Source of the DNA: Nocardioides potassii
Lineage (GTDB): Bacteria; Actinomycetota; Actinomycetes; Propionibacteriales; Nocardioidaceae
Reading direction: 5' to 3'
NCBI RefSeq assembly: GCF_021648885.1
Contig: NZ_JAKJHZ010000010.1
Coordinates: 248,001 to 312,000 of the forward strand
DNA length: 64,000 nt
The stretch's first letter is position 1, and every line of letters begins with the position of its first letter. Under the pieces are notes generated by a model that was not told where the DNA came from, did not search any database, and saw nothing but the letters and a program-made list of their open reading frames with translations. Below, one piece after another: positions 8,242 to 14,822 of the stretch. The position numbers were made by a program, and so were the translations under genes.

Positions 8242-8300
8242 ATGCCCTCCGGCCCGCACCACCCCTGGCGAGCCGACGACGTACGGGCTCCACGCGCAGA

Positions 8301-8306
8301 TAGCGT
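8301..8306 (+). promoter_or_regulatory. -10 box of a leaderless promoter (helicase)
   Basis: TAGCGT ends 6 nt before the GTG at 8313. It has the same hexamer as the hydrolase and hemerythrin promoters in this window. Confidence 0.6.
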
Positions 8307-8312
8307 CGGGAG

Positions 8313-10046
8313 GTGGCCACCTCGCGACGATCCAGCTCGCGACGGGGAAGCGCCACGGCGCGGCGTCGGGGCGGGTCGAAGCAGCCACGATCGCTCCCGG
8401 TGGCCGGGCCGGGGGAGCGGCTGTGGGTGCTCGACGTCCCGTACGGCACCCAGGCGGAGGGGGCGTCCTGGCACCCGGCCGTGAAGATGCACCTCCACGT
8501 GGGGCGCGCACTGCCCAAGCACCTCGAGCCCTACTCGCCTGGCCCGCACACGCTCGGCCGGTTCCTCGAGAACACGCTCAACCCGGACAACCGCACGCCG
8601 GCCCCGGAGCCGACGGAGGAGCTCGAGCCGCGGCGGATCCAGTTCGAGGCGGCGGACGCGATCGCGGCGCGGGCCGAGGCGGGGGGACGGCTGTTCCTGC
8701 TCGCTGACGAGCCGGGGGTCGGCAAGACGATCTCGGCGGTGCTCGGTGCGACGGCGGTGGGCGACCTGCGCGGCGCGAAGCGGGTACTGGTCATCGCCGA
8801 CCGGCCTGCCGCGATCACGATCGGCCACTGGTGCCGGACGATCACGGCGCTGGGCGACGGTGGCCTCGAGTGGGTCGTGATCACGTGGGACCGGCTCGAC
8901 AAGGTCGTGGACCACGACTGGGACGTGATCATCGCCGACGAGGCCCACGCCTTGCGGCGTACGACGACCAAGCGGTGGAAGCTCTGGGCGCGGATCTCCG
9001 GGCACGGCAAGCCCCACGACCGCGCGCCGTTCGTCATCGCGACCACAGCGACGCCCGGGCACACGCCGCTCGAGCTGCCCTACCTCGCCCCTGCCTACGC
9101 GCAGGTCCTCGGCGAGCCGATGAAGGAGTGGGCCTCGGCGACGAAGCCCGGCGAGCTCTTCGCCGATGCCCTCGAGCGGCACGGCGTCGGCGTCGAGCGG
9201 GGCCGCTACGGCGCGTCGTGGACGACCGATCCCGCCCGGCGTGCGGCCGACCTCAAGCTCGTCCGCGGCTGGCTCGACGAGGAACGACCGCCGGCGATGC
9301 TGCACCGCGCGGCGCCGTGGGGACCGGTGCCGATCTCCGGGATGCCAGTGGCGCTCTCGCCCGCGGAGCGGACGGCGTACGAGGCGGAGTGGGGCGAGTT
9401 CTGCCGTGAGATGGACCTCGCCCGGCGCGGACGCGACGTCGCGAAGGGCAGGGCGGCGCTGCTGCGGTTCCGGCAGAAGGCGGGGCTCATCCGGGTCGAC
9501 TCGACGGTCGCCTGGATCAGCCAGCAGGTCGAGGCGGAGCGGCAGGTGGCGTGCTCGGTCGAGTTCGTCGTGACGGCGGCCGACCCGATCGCCGACCGGC
9601 TGCGCGACTCGGGCATCGACGTCGCCACGATCTACGGACGCGACCGGTTCGACCCGGAGGCCGAGCGGCTGCGGTTCCAGACCGGGGAGGCGAAGGTGTG
9701 CGTCTTCACCACCGTCGCCTCCATCAGCCTGCACGCCGGCGAGACCCTGGCTGACGGACGTCAAGCGAGCACGGAGCCGCGGGTGGGCGTCTTCCACCAG
9801 GCGCGGTTCTCCGGCATCGCGGGCCGACAGGTCACCGGGCGCACCCACCGAGACCACCAGGTCTCGCCGTGGCACATCGCCTATGCCGAGCGCACCGTTG
9901 AGGAGCAGGTCGGCAAGGTGATGGTGGAGCGGATCGCCGCCGCCTCCGACACCGTGGGCGGTGACACCGCCGGCCTCGCTGACGTCGCCTCGCTGCTGGG
10001 GGCAGACTGGCTGCCGGGCGCCGCGCTGACGGACGGGGTCGCCTGA
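8313..10046 (+). CDS. SNF2/DEAD-like superfamily II helicase, phage-type
   Basis: 577 residues. The N-terminal module ERLWVLDVPYGTQAEGASW (from residue 35) is followed by helicase motifs: RRIQFEAADAI, Walker A ADEPGVGKT (131-139), DEAH (209-212), ATTATP, and the C-terminal lobe with TGRTHRDHQ as motif VI. Similar proteins occur in actinobacteriophages and prophages, where they act on DNA, but no integrase, capsid or other phage gene is nearby. It is a single-gene transcript with a leaderless GTG start; the first 30 Arg/Ser-rich residues are uncertain and a later start is possible. It may be an isolated phage-derived or defence gene. ATPase/helicase function is secure; the biological role is not. 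Confidence 0.8.
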   Translation: MATSRRSSSRRGSATARRRGGSKQPRSLPVAGPGERLWVLDVPYGTQAEGASWHPAVKMHLHVGRALPKHLEPYSPGPHTLGRFLENTLNPDNRTPAPEPTEELEPRRIQFEAADAIAARAEAGGRLFLLADEPGVGKTISAVLGATAVGDLRGAKRVLVIADRPAAITIGHWCRTITALGDGGLEWVVITWDRLDKVVDHDWDVIIADEAHALRRTTTKRWKLWARISGHGKPHDRAPFVIATTATPGHTPLELPYLAPAYAQVLGEPMKEWASATKPGELFADALERHGVGVERGRYGASWTTDPARRAADLKLVRGWLDEERPPAMLHRAAPWGPVPISGMPVALSPAERTAYEAEWGEFCREMDLARRGRDVAKGRAALLRFRQKAGLIRVDSTVAWISQQVEAERQVACSVEFVVTAADPIADRLRDSGIDVATIYGRDRFDPEAERLRFQTGEAKVCVFTTVASISLHAGETLADGRQASTEPRVGVFHQARFSGIAGRQVTGRTHRDHQVSPWHIAYAERTVEEQVGKVMVERIAAASDTVGGDTAGLADVASLLGADWLPGAALTDGVA

Positions 10047-10067
10047 GCCCACGGCAGCGTCGAGGGG

Positions 10068-10907
10068 TCAGGCGGGGAGGTCGAGGCCGTCCTTCACCCG
10101 CGCACTGATGGGGGCGAGCGCGCTCATCAGCTCCTCGAGCGCGTCACCGGCGAGAGCGGCGTACGGCGCCTCGGCGAGGCGGTCGGTCATCGCCTCGATC
10201 CGGTCCTTGGTCGCCCGGCCGGCGTCGGTGAAGCACCCGCTGGCGTCGACGAGGCCGCGCTCGCGCAGGCGGTCCATCACCGAGGCCAGGTAGGGCTTCG
10301 GCAGGTGGTGGACCCGGCCGAACGACTCGGCGGGGTGGATGCCCTGGTCGAGCGCGAGGAGGACGTGGCACTCCGTGCGATCGATCTCTTCGGCCACCAG
10401 CGCGGTGATGTGGCCGTCCCCCCGGTGCTCGCGGAGCAGGTTGGCGGCGTGCCAGAGCCTGGCGACCGGCTCGTCGGGGACGGGCAGCGCGCGGAGGGCG
10501 GCGTACATCACGCGTCCCTCGACCGGTGCGCCCACGGCTGCCTCGGTGAGCAGGTCGGCTGCGCGGTCGAGGTCGCGCGTGCCCACGAGGTCGCCGAGGA
10601 TCCGCACGAGCGCAGCCACGCAGCCCTGCTGCCTGGCCGCGTGCGCGGTCTCCGGTGTGGTGGTGTCCCACACGGAGGGGATGTGGCACGCCACCTCGCC
10701 CGGGCCGAAGTTGTAGAACGCCGCGTCGACCACCTCGGCCGGTACCCGGCCCAGGGGAGCGGCGCGACCGGCGAAGTAGCCGTCCCAGTAGCTCGTGAAG
10801 CCGAGGTTCGCCATGGCCTCGTCGGGCTCGTCGGCGAAGAAGTTCACGAGCCCGATTGGCTCGATCAGGTCGAACATCTGCCGGGCCACGGGCTGGGGGT
10901 GGGTCAT
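10068..10907 (-). CDS. SCO6745-like helix-turn-helix family protein
   Basis: 279 residues from the ATG at 10907, which has GAGGAG 6 nt upstream. The opening VARQMFDLIEPIGLVNFF and the motif GYFAGRAAPLG match the actinobacterial SCO6745/SalK-like family as I know it. The C-terminal third (PKPYLASVMDRLRERGLVD, GCFTDAGRATKDRIE) reads like a degenerate MarR winged helix. The biochemical role of the family is not settled. It converges on the helicase gene with 21 bp between the stops. Confidence 0.75.
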   Translation of the reverse strand: MTHPQPVARQMFDLIEPIGLVNFFADEPDEAMANLGFTSYWDGYFAGRAAPLGRVPAEVVDAAFYNFGPGEVACHIPSVWDTTTPETAHAARQQGCVAALVRILGDLVGTRDLDRAADLLTEAAVGAPVEGRVMYAALRALPVPDEPVARLWHAANLLREHRGDGHITALVAEEIDRTECHVLLALDQGIHPAESFGRVHHLPKPYLASVMDRLRERGLVDASGCFTDAGRATKDRIEAMTDRLAEAPYAALAGDALEELMSALAPISARVKDGLDLPA

Positions 10908-10986
10908 CGTCGTCTCCTCGGTGCTCGGCCGCCACCTGCGGCCTCCACACCTACTACGAACGACGCGACGGCGATACGACACCGGG

Positions 10987-11031
10987 GACGGAGGGCGCCC
11001 GGGCTGGGGGCTTCAGCGGACGCCCTCCGTC
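10987..11031. terminator. Hairpin terminator after the small secreted protein gene
   Basis: GACGGAGGGCG (10987-10997) and CGCCCTCCGTC (11021-11031) are perfect 11-bp arms around a 23-nt loop. It follows the minus-strand gene ending at 11046 and precedes the SCO6745-like gene. Confidence 0.65.
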
Positions 11032-11045
11032 GTACGGGGGCGGCG

Positions 11046-11267
11046 TCAGCCCGCGGCGCAGAGCCCGCGCGCGGCGTCGTTCTTCGCCTGGCCGCCGACC
11101 TCCTTGACCAGCTGGCCGACGTTGTCGAGGCCGAGGGCGCCCTGGGTGTTGATCGCCTTGTGGATGCCGCCGAAGCAGGCCGCGTCGGCGGGAGCGGCCG
11201 AGGCCGCTGCGGGTACGCCGATGAGGGCGAGGACGGCGATCGAGGTGGCGACGAGCATGCGCTTCAT
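11046..11267 (-). CDS. Small secreted two-cysteine protein
   Basis: 73 residues from the ATG at 11267, preceded by AAGGGA at proper distance; a longer in-frame start at 11300 lacks one. A signal peptide (MKRMLVATSIAVLALIGV, Ala-rich cut site near AAASAAPAD) leads to a mature peptide of about 45 residues with one Cys near each end (DAACFGG and GLCAAG), likely joined by a disulfide. The small size and Ala/Gly-rich helix resemble other short exported actinobacterial proteins, but I cannot assign a family. Its own terminator follows. Confidence 0.7.
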   Translation of the reverse strand: MKRMLVATSIAVLALIGVPAAASAAPADAACFGGIHKAINTQGALGLDNVGQLVKEVGGQAKNDAARGLCAAG

Positions 11268-11410
11268 ATCTGTTCCCTTCGTCGGTAGGTGCGGACGCAC
11301 CCGATGTCCCTTTCTCCGTGGTCCGGGTCACATCGGATGCACCTCGCCACGAATTTGTCCAAAGTTCGTCCACCCCCTTCTCGGGCGAGCCGCGAGCGCG
11401 TGCCCGTGGC

Positions 11411-11416
11411 TACATT
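11411..11416 (+). promoter_or_regulatory. -10 box of a leaderless promoter (aldo/keto reductase)
   Basis: TACATT lies exactly 6 nt before the ATG at 11423, with no ribosome-binding site between. Confidence 0.65.
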
Positions 11417-11422
11417 GACGGG

Positions 11423-12451
11423 ATGAGATACCGGGTGATGGGCAAGAGCGGCTGTGCGGTCTCCGAGCTGTGCCTCGGCACGATGACGTTCGGCGCGGAG
11501 ACCGACGAGGCGGGCTCGCACGCGCAGCTCGACATGTTCGTGGAGGCCGGCGGCACGCTGGTCGACACGGCCGACGTCTACTCCGCCGGCGTCTCCGAGG
11601 AGATCATCGGTCGCTGGCTGGCCGACCGGCCGCGCGACGTCACGGAGCCCGTGGTCCTGGCGACGAAGGGCCGGTTCGCCGTCGAGGACGGGCCCAACGG
11701 CAACGGGCTGTCGACGCGTCACCTCACCCGTGCGCTCGACGCATCGCTCGGGCGCCTGGGTGTGGACGCGATCGACCTCTACCAGGTGCACGCCTTCGAC
11801 CCGCACACGCCGATGGAGGAGACGCTGCGCACCCTCGACGGGTTCGTGCAGTCCGGCAAGATCCACTACTACGGCCTGTCGAACTTCACCGGCTGGCAGC
11901 TGACCAAGGCCGTGCTGACCGCCCGCGCGCTGGGGCTGCGCGAGCCGGTGACGCTGCAGCCGCAGTACAGCCTCATCGTCCGCGAGATCGAGTGGGAGGT
12001 CGTCCCCGCCGCTCTCGACGCCGGGATGGGACTCCTGCCGTGGAGCCCGCTCGGCGGTGGCTGGCTGTCGGGCAAGTACACGCGCGACCAGCGCCCCACC
12101 GGCGACACCCGGCTCGGGGAGGACCCCGGCCGGGGCATGGAGGCCTACGACCGTCGCGGGAGCGAGCGCACCTGGCGCATCATCGACGCCGTCGACGGGG
12201 TGGCCCGCGACCGCGGGGTCTCGATGGCCGAGGTCGCGCTCGCCTGGGTCACCAACCGTCCCGCCGTCACGTCCACCATCCTCGGTGCCCGCACCACCGA
12301 ACAGCTGGCCGCCAACCTGAAGGCCGCGGGCCTCGTGCTCAGCGAGGAGGAGCAGGCGAGGCTCGACGCGGCGAGCGACCTCGCAGCCACCGACTACCCG
12401 TACGGCGAGCTCGGCCTCGACCAGCGCAGCCGGGAGCTCGCCGGCGGGTGA
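11423..12451 (+). CDS. Aldo/keto reductase
   Basis: 342 residues. It has the (beta/alpha)8 reductase signatures: GTMTFG, the catalytic Asp/Tyr segment DTADVYSAG, the catalytic Lys in LATKGRF, DLYQVHAFDP, YGLSNFTGWQ, LQPQYSLI and the NADPH-binding end SPLGGGWLSGKY ... TILGARTTEQL. It uses NADPH to reduce aldehydes or ketones; this subgroup resembles the YajO/Tas-like enzymes. Length is normal. Leaderless start, monocistronic, followed by a strong hairpin. The physiological substrate cannot be read from context. Confidence 0.92.
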   Translation: MRYRVMGKSGCAVSELCLGTMTFGAETDEAGSHAQLDMFVEAGGTLVDTADVYSAGVSEEIIGRWLADRPRDVTEPVVLATKGRFAVEDGPNGNGLSTRHLTRALDASLGRLGVDAIDLYQVHAFDPHTPMEETLRTLDGFVQSGKIHYYGLSNFTGWQLTKAVLTARALGLREPVTLQPQYSLIVREIEWEVVPAALDAGMGLLPWSPLGGGWLSGKYTRDQRPTGDTRLGEDPGRGMEAYDRRGSERTWRIIDAVDGVARDRGVSMAEVALAWVTNRPAVTSTILGARTTEQLAANLKAAGLVLSEEEQARLDAASDLAATDYPYGELGLDQRSRELAGG

Positions 12452-12456
12452 CCCTC

Positions 12457-12490
12457 CAGCGGGTGTGACCCTGCTCACGAACACCCGCTG
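12457..12490. terminator. Hairpin terminator after the aldo/keto reductase
   Basis: CAGCGGGTGT (12457-12466) pairs perfectly with ACACCCGCTG (12481-12490) around a 14-nt loop, beginning 5 nt past the stop codon. The following bases up to 12685 carry the rpf promoter and a short CGACATGTCG palindrome at 12519-12528. Confidence 0.7.
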
Positions 12491-12685
12491 ACAGCTGCCC
12501 CCGCAGCCGGTCGTGATTCGACATGTCGGACGAGGCATGTTCTGGTGGATCAGCCGCTGGCAGCGCTCTCGTGACCGAGGCGCCTCCCTTCGCGAGGTGA
12601 TGCGCACCGCGGCCCGGCGCCCAGACACGGCGCCACGCCCGAGCGCCGACCGGCGCGTCCCCGATCCCCCGCGAGGTCCAAGCAC

Positions 12686-13495
12686 GTGCGTGCCACCCCC
12701 ACACCGTCCCTGTTCACCCGCCCGCGATCCGTCGCCGCAGGCGTCGCCGCCGCGGCGCTCGCGATGACGCTCGTCCCCGGCAGCTCCGTCGCCCCCGCGT
12801 CGGCGCGGGACGCGGTCGGCGTACGCCTGCAGGTGGCGGACGCGGCCCCTGTCCAGGTCGAGACCGCCCCGCTCGAGTGGCCGGGCGCGGTGCTCGAGGC
12901 GTACGGCGTCCCGGTGGACGCCAACGACATCGTCGCGGTCATCCGCGACGGCGACCGCGTCTCGGGCGACCGCAAGCGCCTGCGTCAGGGCGACGTCGTG
13001 AAGCTGACCGACGTGACCAAGGAGCGCAAGGTCAAGCGCGCGAAGGTGCGCAAGGGCACCGTCGAGAAGTTCACGACCGAGCTGAAGCCGGGCGTCCGGA
13101 AGGTCGTCAGCACCGGCCGCGCCGGCATCCGCAAGACCGTCGCCATCCAGACGCTGCACAACGGCGAGCCGGTGAGGTGGAACGTCGTGAGGAAGAAGCT
13201 CGTCCGCGAGCCGCGGCCACGCCGGGTGCTGGTCGGACGTGCGGCCTGGTCCGTCCCGGGCACCGAGGGCCTCAACTGGGGCGCGCTCGCCAACTGCGAG
13301 TCCGGCGGCAACCCGAATGCCGTCAACCCGGCCGGCTACTACGGGCTCTACCAGTTCGACACCGGCACGTGGCGCAGCGTCGGCGGCTCCGGCCTCCCGA
13401 CGTCGGCCTCGGCGGCCGAGCAGACCTACCGCGCCAAGCTGCTCTACAAGCAGCGCGGTCGCTCGCCCTGGCCGAACTGCGGCCGCCTGCTCTGA
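12686..13495 (+). CDS. rpf: Resuscitation-promoting factor (G5 plus lytic transglycosylase-like domain)
   Basis: 269 residues. A signal peptide is followed by a short beta domain (DAVGVRLQV ... GDRKRLRQGDVVKLTDV), a G5-like segment (about 112-170) and the C-terminal Rpf domain: GLNWGALANCESGGNPNAVN with catalytic Glu205, then GYYGLYQFDTGTWRSVGG and AKLLYKQRGRSPWPNCGRLL. Rpf enzymes cleave peptidoglycan outside the membrane and promote exit from dormancy. The architecture matches RpfB-like proteins but lacks most of the DUF348 repeats. The GTG start has GAGG 9 nt upstream. I looked for the c-di-AMP riboswitch known upstream of some rpf genes and did not see it. Confidence 0.92.
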   Translation: MRATPTPSLFTRPRSVAAGVAAAALAMTLVPGSSVAPASARDAVGVRLQVADAAPVQVETAPLEWPGAVLEAYGVPVDANDIVAVIRDGDRVSGDRKRLRQGDVVKLTDVTKERKVKRAKVRKGTVEKFTTELKPGVRKVVSTGRAGIRKTVAIQTLHNGEPVRWNVVRKKLVREPRPRRVLVGRAAWSVPGTEGLNWGALANCESGGNPNAVNPAGYYGLYQFDTGTWRSVGGSGLPTSASAAEQTYRAKLLYKQRGRSPWPNCGRLL

Positions 13496-13507
13496 CCTGA
13501 CGCCGTA

Positions 13508-13560
13508 CGGGGAACGAGATGAACGCCGGTCGGGCCGACCGCGGTGCCTCTCGTTCCCCG
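13508..13560. terminator. Bidirectional terminator between convergent rpf and DinB genes
   Basis: CGGGGAACGAGA (13508-13519) and TCTCGTTCCCCG (13549-13560) are perfect 12-bp arms. A second hairpin, CGGTCG/CGACCG, lies inside the loop. It sits 10 nt after the rpf stop and just before the stop of the minus-strand gene. Confidence 0.75.
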
Positions 13561-13564
13561 GCGG

Positions 13565-14290
13565 TCATGTCAGCAGCGCCAGGTCGCGACGCACGTAGCG
13601 CAGGTGTGCCCACTCCTCCTCGAGGATGACGCGGACGCAGTCGCCGACGGTGGGCCCCCAGCTGCCGCCCCACGGGCTGTCGCGCTCCTCGGCGAGCACG
13701 ACGGGAGTGGCCCGGGCGAGGAAGTCGGTGACCTGCTGCTGGCGCTCGGCGCGCACCTCGAGGACCTCGTCGGGGGAGGTCGGCTCGCGCAGGACCGACA
13801 TGTCGAAGCCCATGTCCGCGGCGCCGGTGAACACCTGGCCGATCGGGTGCCAGGGCTGGTCGACCCGGTTGATGCCGCGGCCGAGCCATGCATCCGTGGC
13901 GAGGACGAGGTGCCGGAGCGTCTGGACGAGCGACCACTCGTCGTCGACGTGGGCGTCCCAGAGCTCGCGCGGTGTCCCGTCCACGGTCTCCCGCCACGCC
14001 GCGCGTACGGCGTCCCAGCCCTCGCGCAGTCCCTCGGGGCTCTCGGCCTTCTGCAGCTCGCGGCCGGGGAACCGGCGGTTGAGCTCGGCGTCGACGTAGG
14101 GCACCACGTCGACGCCGTTCACGATGAGGCTGCCGAAGAACAGGTCGTGGCTGTCGATGTCGAGCCCGCCGACGTCGACGCCGCGCATCGTCACGTCGGT
14201 CAGGTCCGAGAACCGCAGCGTTGCGCCCTTGAAGCCGGCCTGGACGAAGGTCGCGCCCTCGAACTCGTTCGTTCCTGAGTAGGTCGTCAT
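13565..14290 (-). CDS. Pentapeptide-repeat plus DinB-domain protein
   Basis: 241 residues. Residues about 8-50 form a short pentapeptide-repeat run (FEGATF, FKGATL, FSDLT, MRGVDV, LDIDS). The rest is a DinB-type four-helix bundle: WDAVRAAWRETVDG, DEWSLVQTLRHLVLATDAWLGR and EEEWAHLRYVRRDLALL, with His residues placed as in metal-binding DinB_2 proteins. These are often thiol- or metal-dependent enzymes; the function here is unknown. A CACGAT box 6 nt before the ATG suggests a leaderless start. Confidence 0.8.
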   Translation of the reverse strand: MTTYSGTNEFEGATFVQAGFKGATLRFSDLTDVTMRGVDVGGLDIDSHDLFFGSLIVNGVDVVPYVDAELNRRFPGRELQKAESPEGLREGWDAVRAAWRETVDGTPRELWDAHVDDEWSLVQTLRHLVLATDAWLGRGINRVDQPWHPIGQVFTGAADMGFDMSVLREPTSPDEVLEVRAERQQQVTDFLARATPVVLAEERDSPWGGSWGPTVGDCVRVILEEEWAHLRYVRRDLALLT

Positions 14291-14336
14291 GGCCCCATCG
14301 TGACCGCGGTTGCGGACGATCCGGCGTCACAATCCT

Positions 14337-14801
14337 TCAGCGAGCGCCGGGGAATCCGTGCTGGCGCCAGGCCTCGTAGGCCACGACTGCGGCGGAGTTG
14401 GAGAGGTTGAGCGAGCGGCGGCCGGGCACCATCGGGATCCGCAGCCGGTCGGACACCCGTGAGTGGCCGAGCGCCGCGTCCGGCAGGCCGGTCGGCTCCG
14501 GCCCGAACAGCAGCACGTCGCCGGCCTCGAACGCCACGTCGGTGTGCCACCGCGTGGCGTGCGCGGTGAAGGCGAACACCCGCGCGTCGGGCAGGGTCCC
14601 CAGCGCGGTGTCGAGGTCCGGGTGGACCACCACGGACGCGAGGTCGTGGTAGTCCAGCCCGGCCCGCTTCAGCTTGGGCTCCGACAGGTCGAAGCCGAGC
14701 GGCTCGACGAGGTGCAGGGTCGCACCGGTCGCCGCGACCATCCGGATGGCGTTGCCGGTGTTGGGCGGGATCCGCGGCTCGAGGAACATCACGTGGAACA
14801 C
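14337..14801 (-). CDS. trmL: tRNA (cytidine(34)-2'-O)-methyltransferase
   Basis: 154 residues with the GTG at 14801 as start, which gives MFHVMFLEPRIPPNTGNAIR, the usual TrmL beginning; a TTG at 14810 would overlap the -10 box. SPOUT-family knot motifs are present: LFGPEPTGLP and IPMVPGRRSLNLSNSAAVVAYE. The enzyme methylates the wobble ribose of certain leucine tRNAs using S-adenosylmethionine. Leaderless promoter TAGGTT at 14809-14814. Single gene. Confidence 0.93.
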   Translation of the reverse strand: MFHVMFLEPRIPPNTGNAIRMVAATGATLHLVEPLGFDLSEPKLKRAGLDYHDLASVVVHPDLDTALGTLPDARVFAFTAHATRWHTDVAFEAGDVLLFGPEPTGLPDAALGHSRVSDRLRIPMVPGRRSLNLSNSAAVVAYEAWRQHGFPGAR

Positions 14802-14808
14802 GCGCGCC

Positions 14809-14814
14809 AACCTA
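14809..14814 (-). promoter_or_regulatory. -10 box of a leaderless promoter (trmL)
   Basis: TAGGTT on the minus strand ends 7 nt before the GTG at 14801. The placement supports GTG rather than the upstream TTG as start codon. Confidence 0.6.
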
Positions 14815-14822
14815 GACCGGCG

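Larger units (their letters stand above)
7996..8312. other. 317-bp divergent intergenic region
   Basis: It lies between the minus-strand split membrane-protein gene and the plus-strand helicase. It contains the doubtful 66-residue frame at 8041-8241 and the helicase -10 box at 8301-8306. No other structure was seen. Confidence 0.5.

Noticed and set aside
12452..12685. A c-di-AMP (ydaO) riboswitch upstream of rpf
   Set aside because: None of the conserved riboswitch core elements could be found; only the upstream terminator and a short palindrome are visible.
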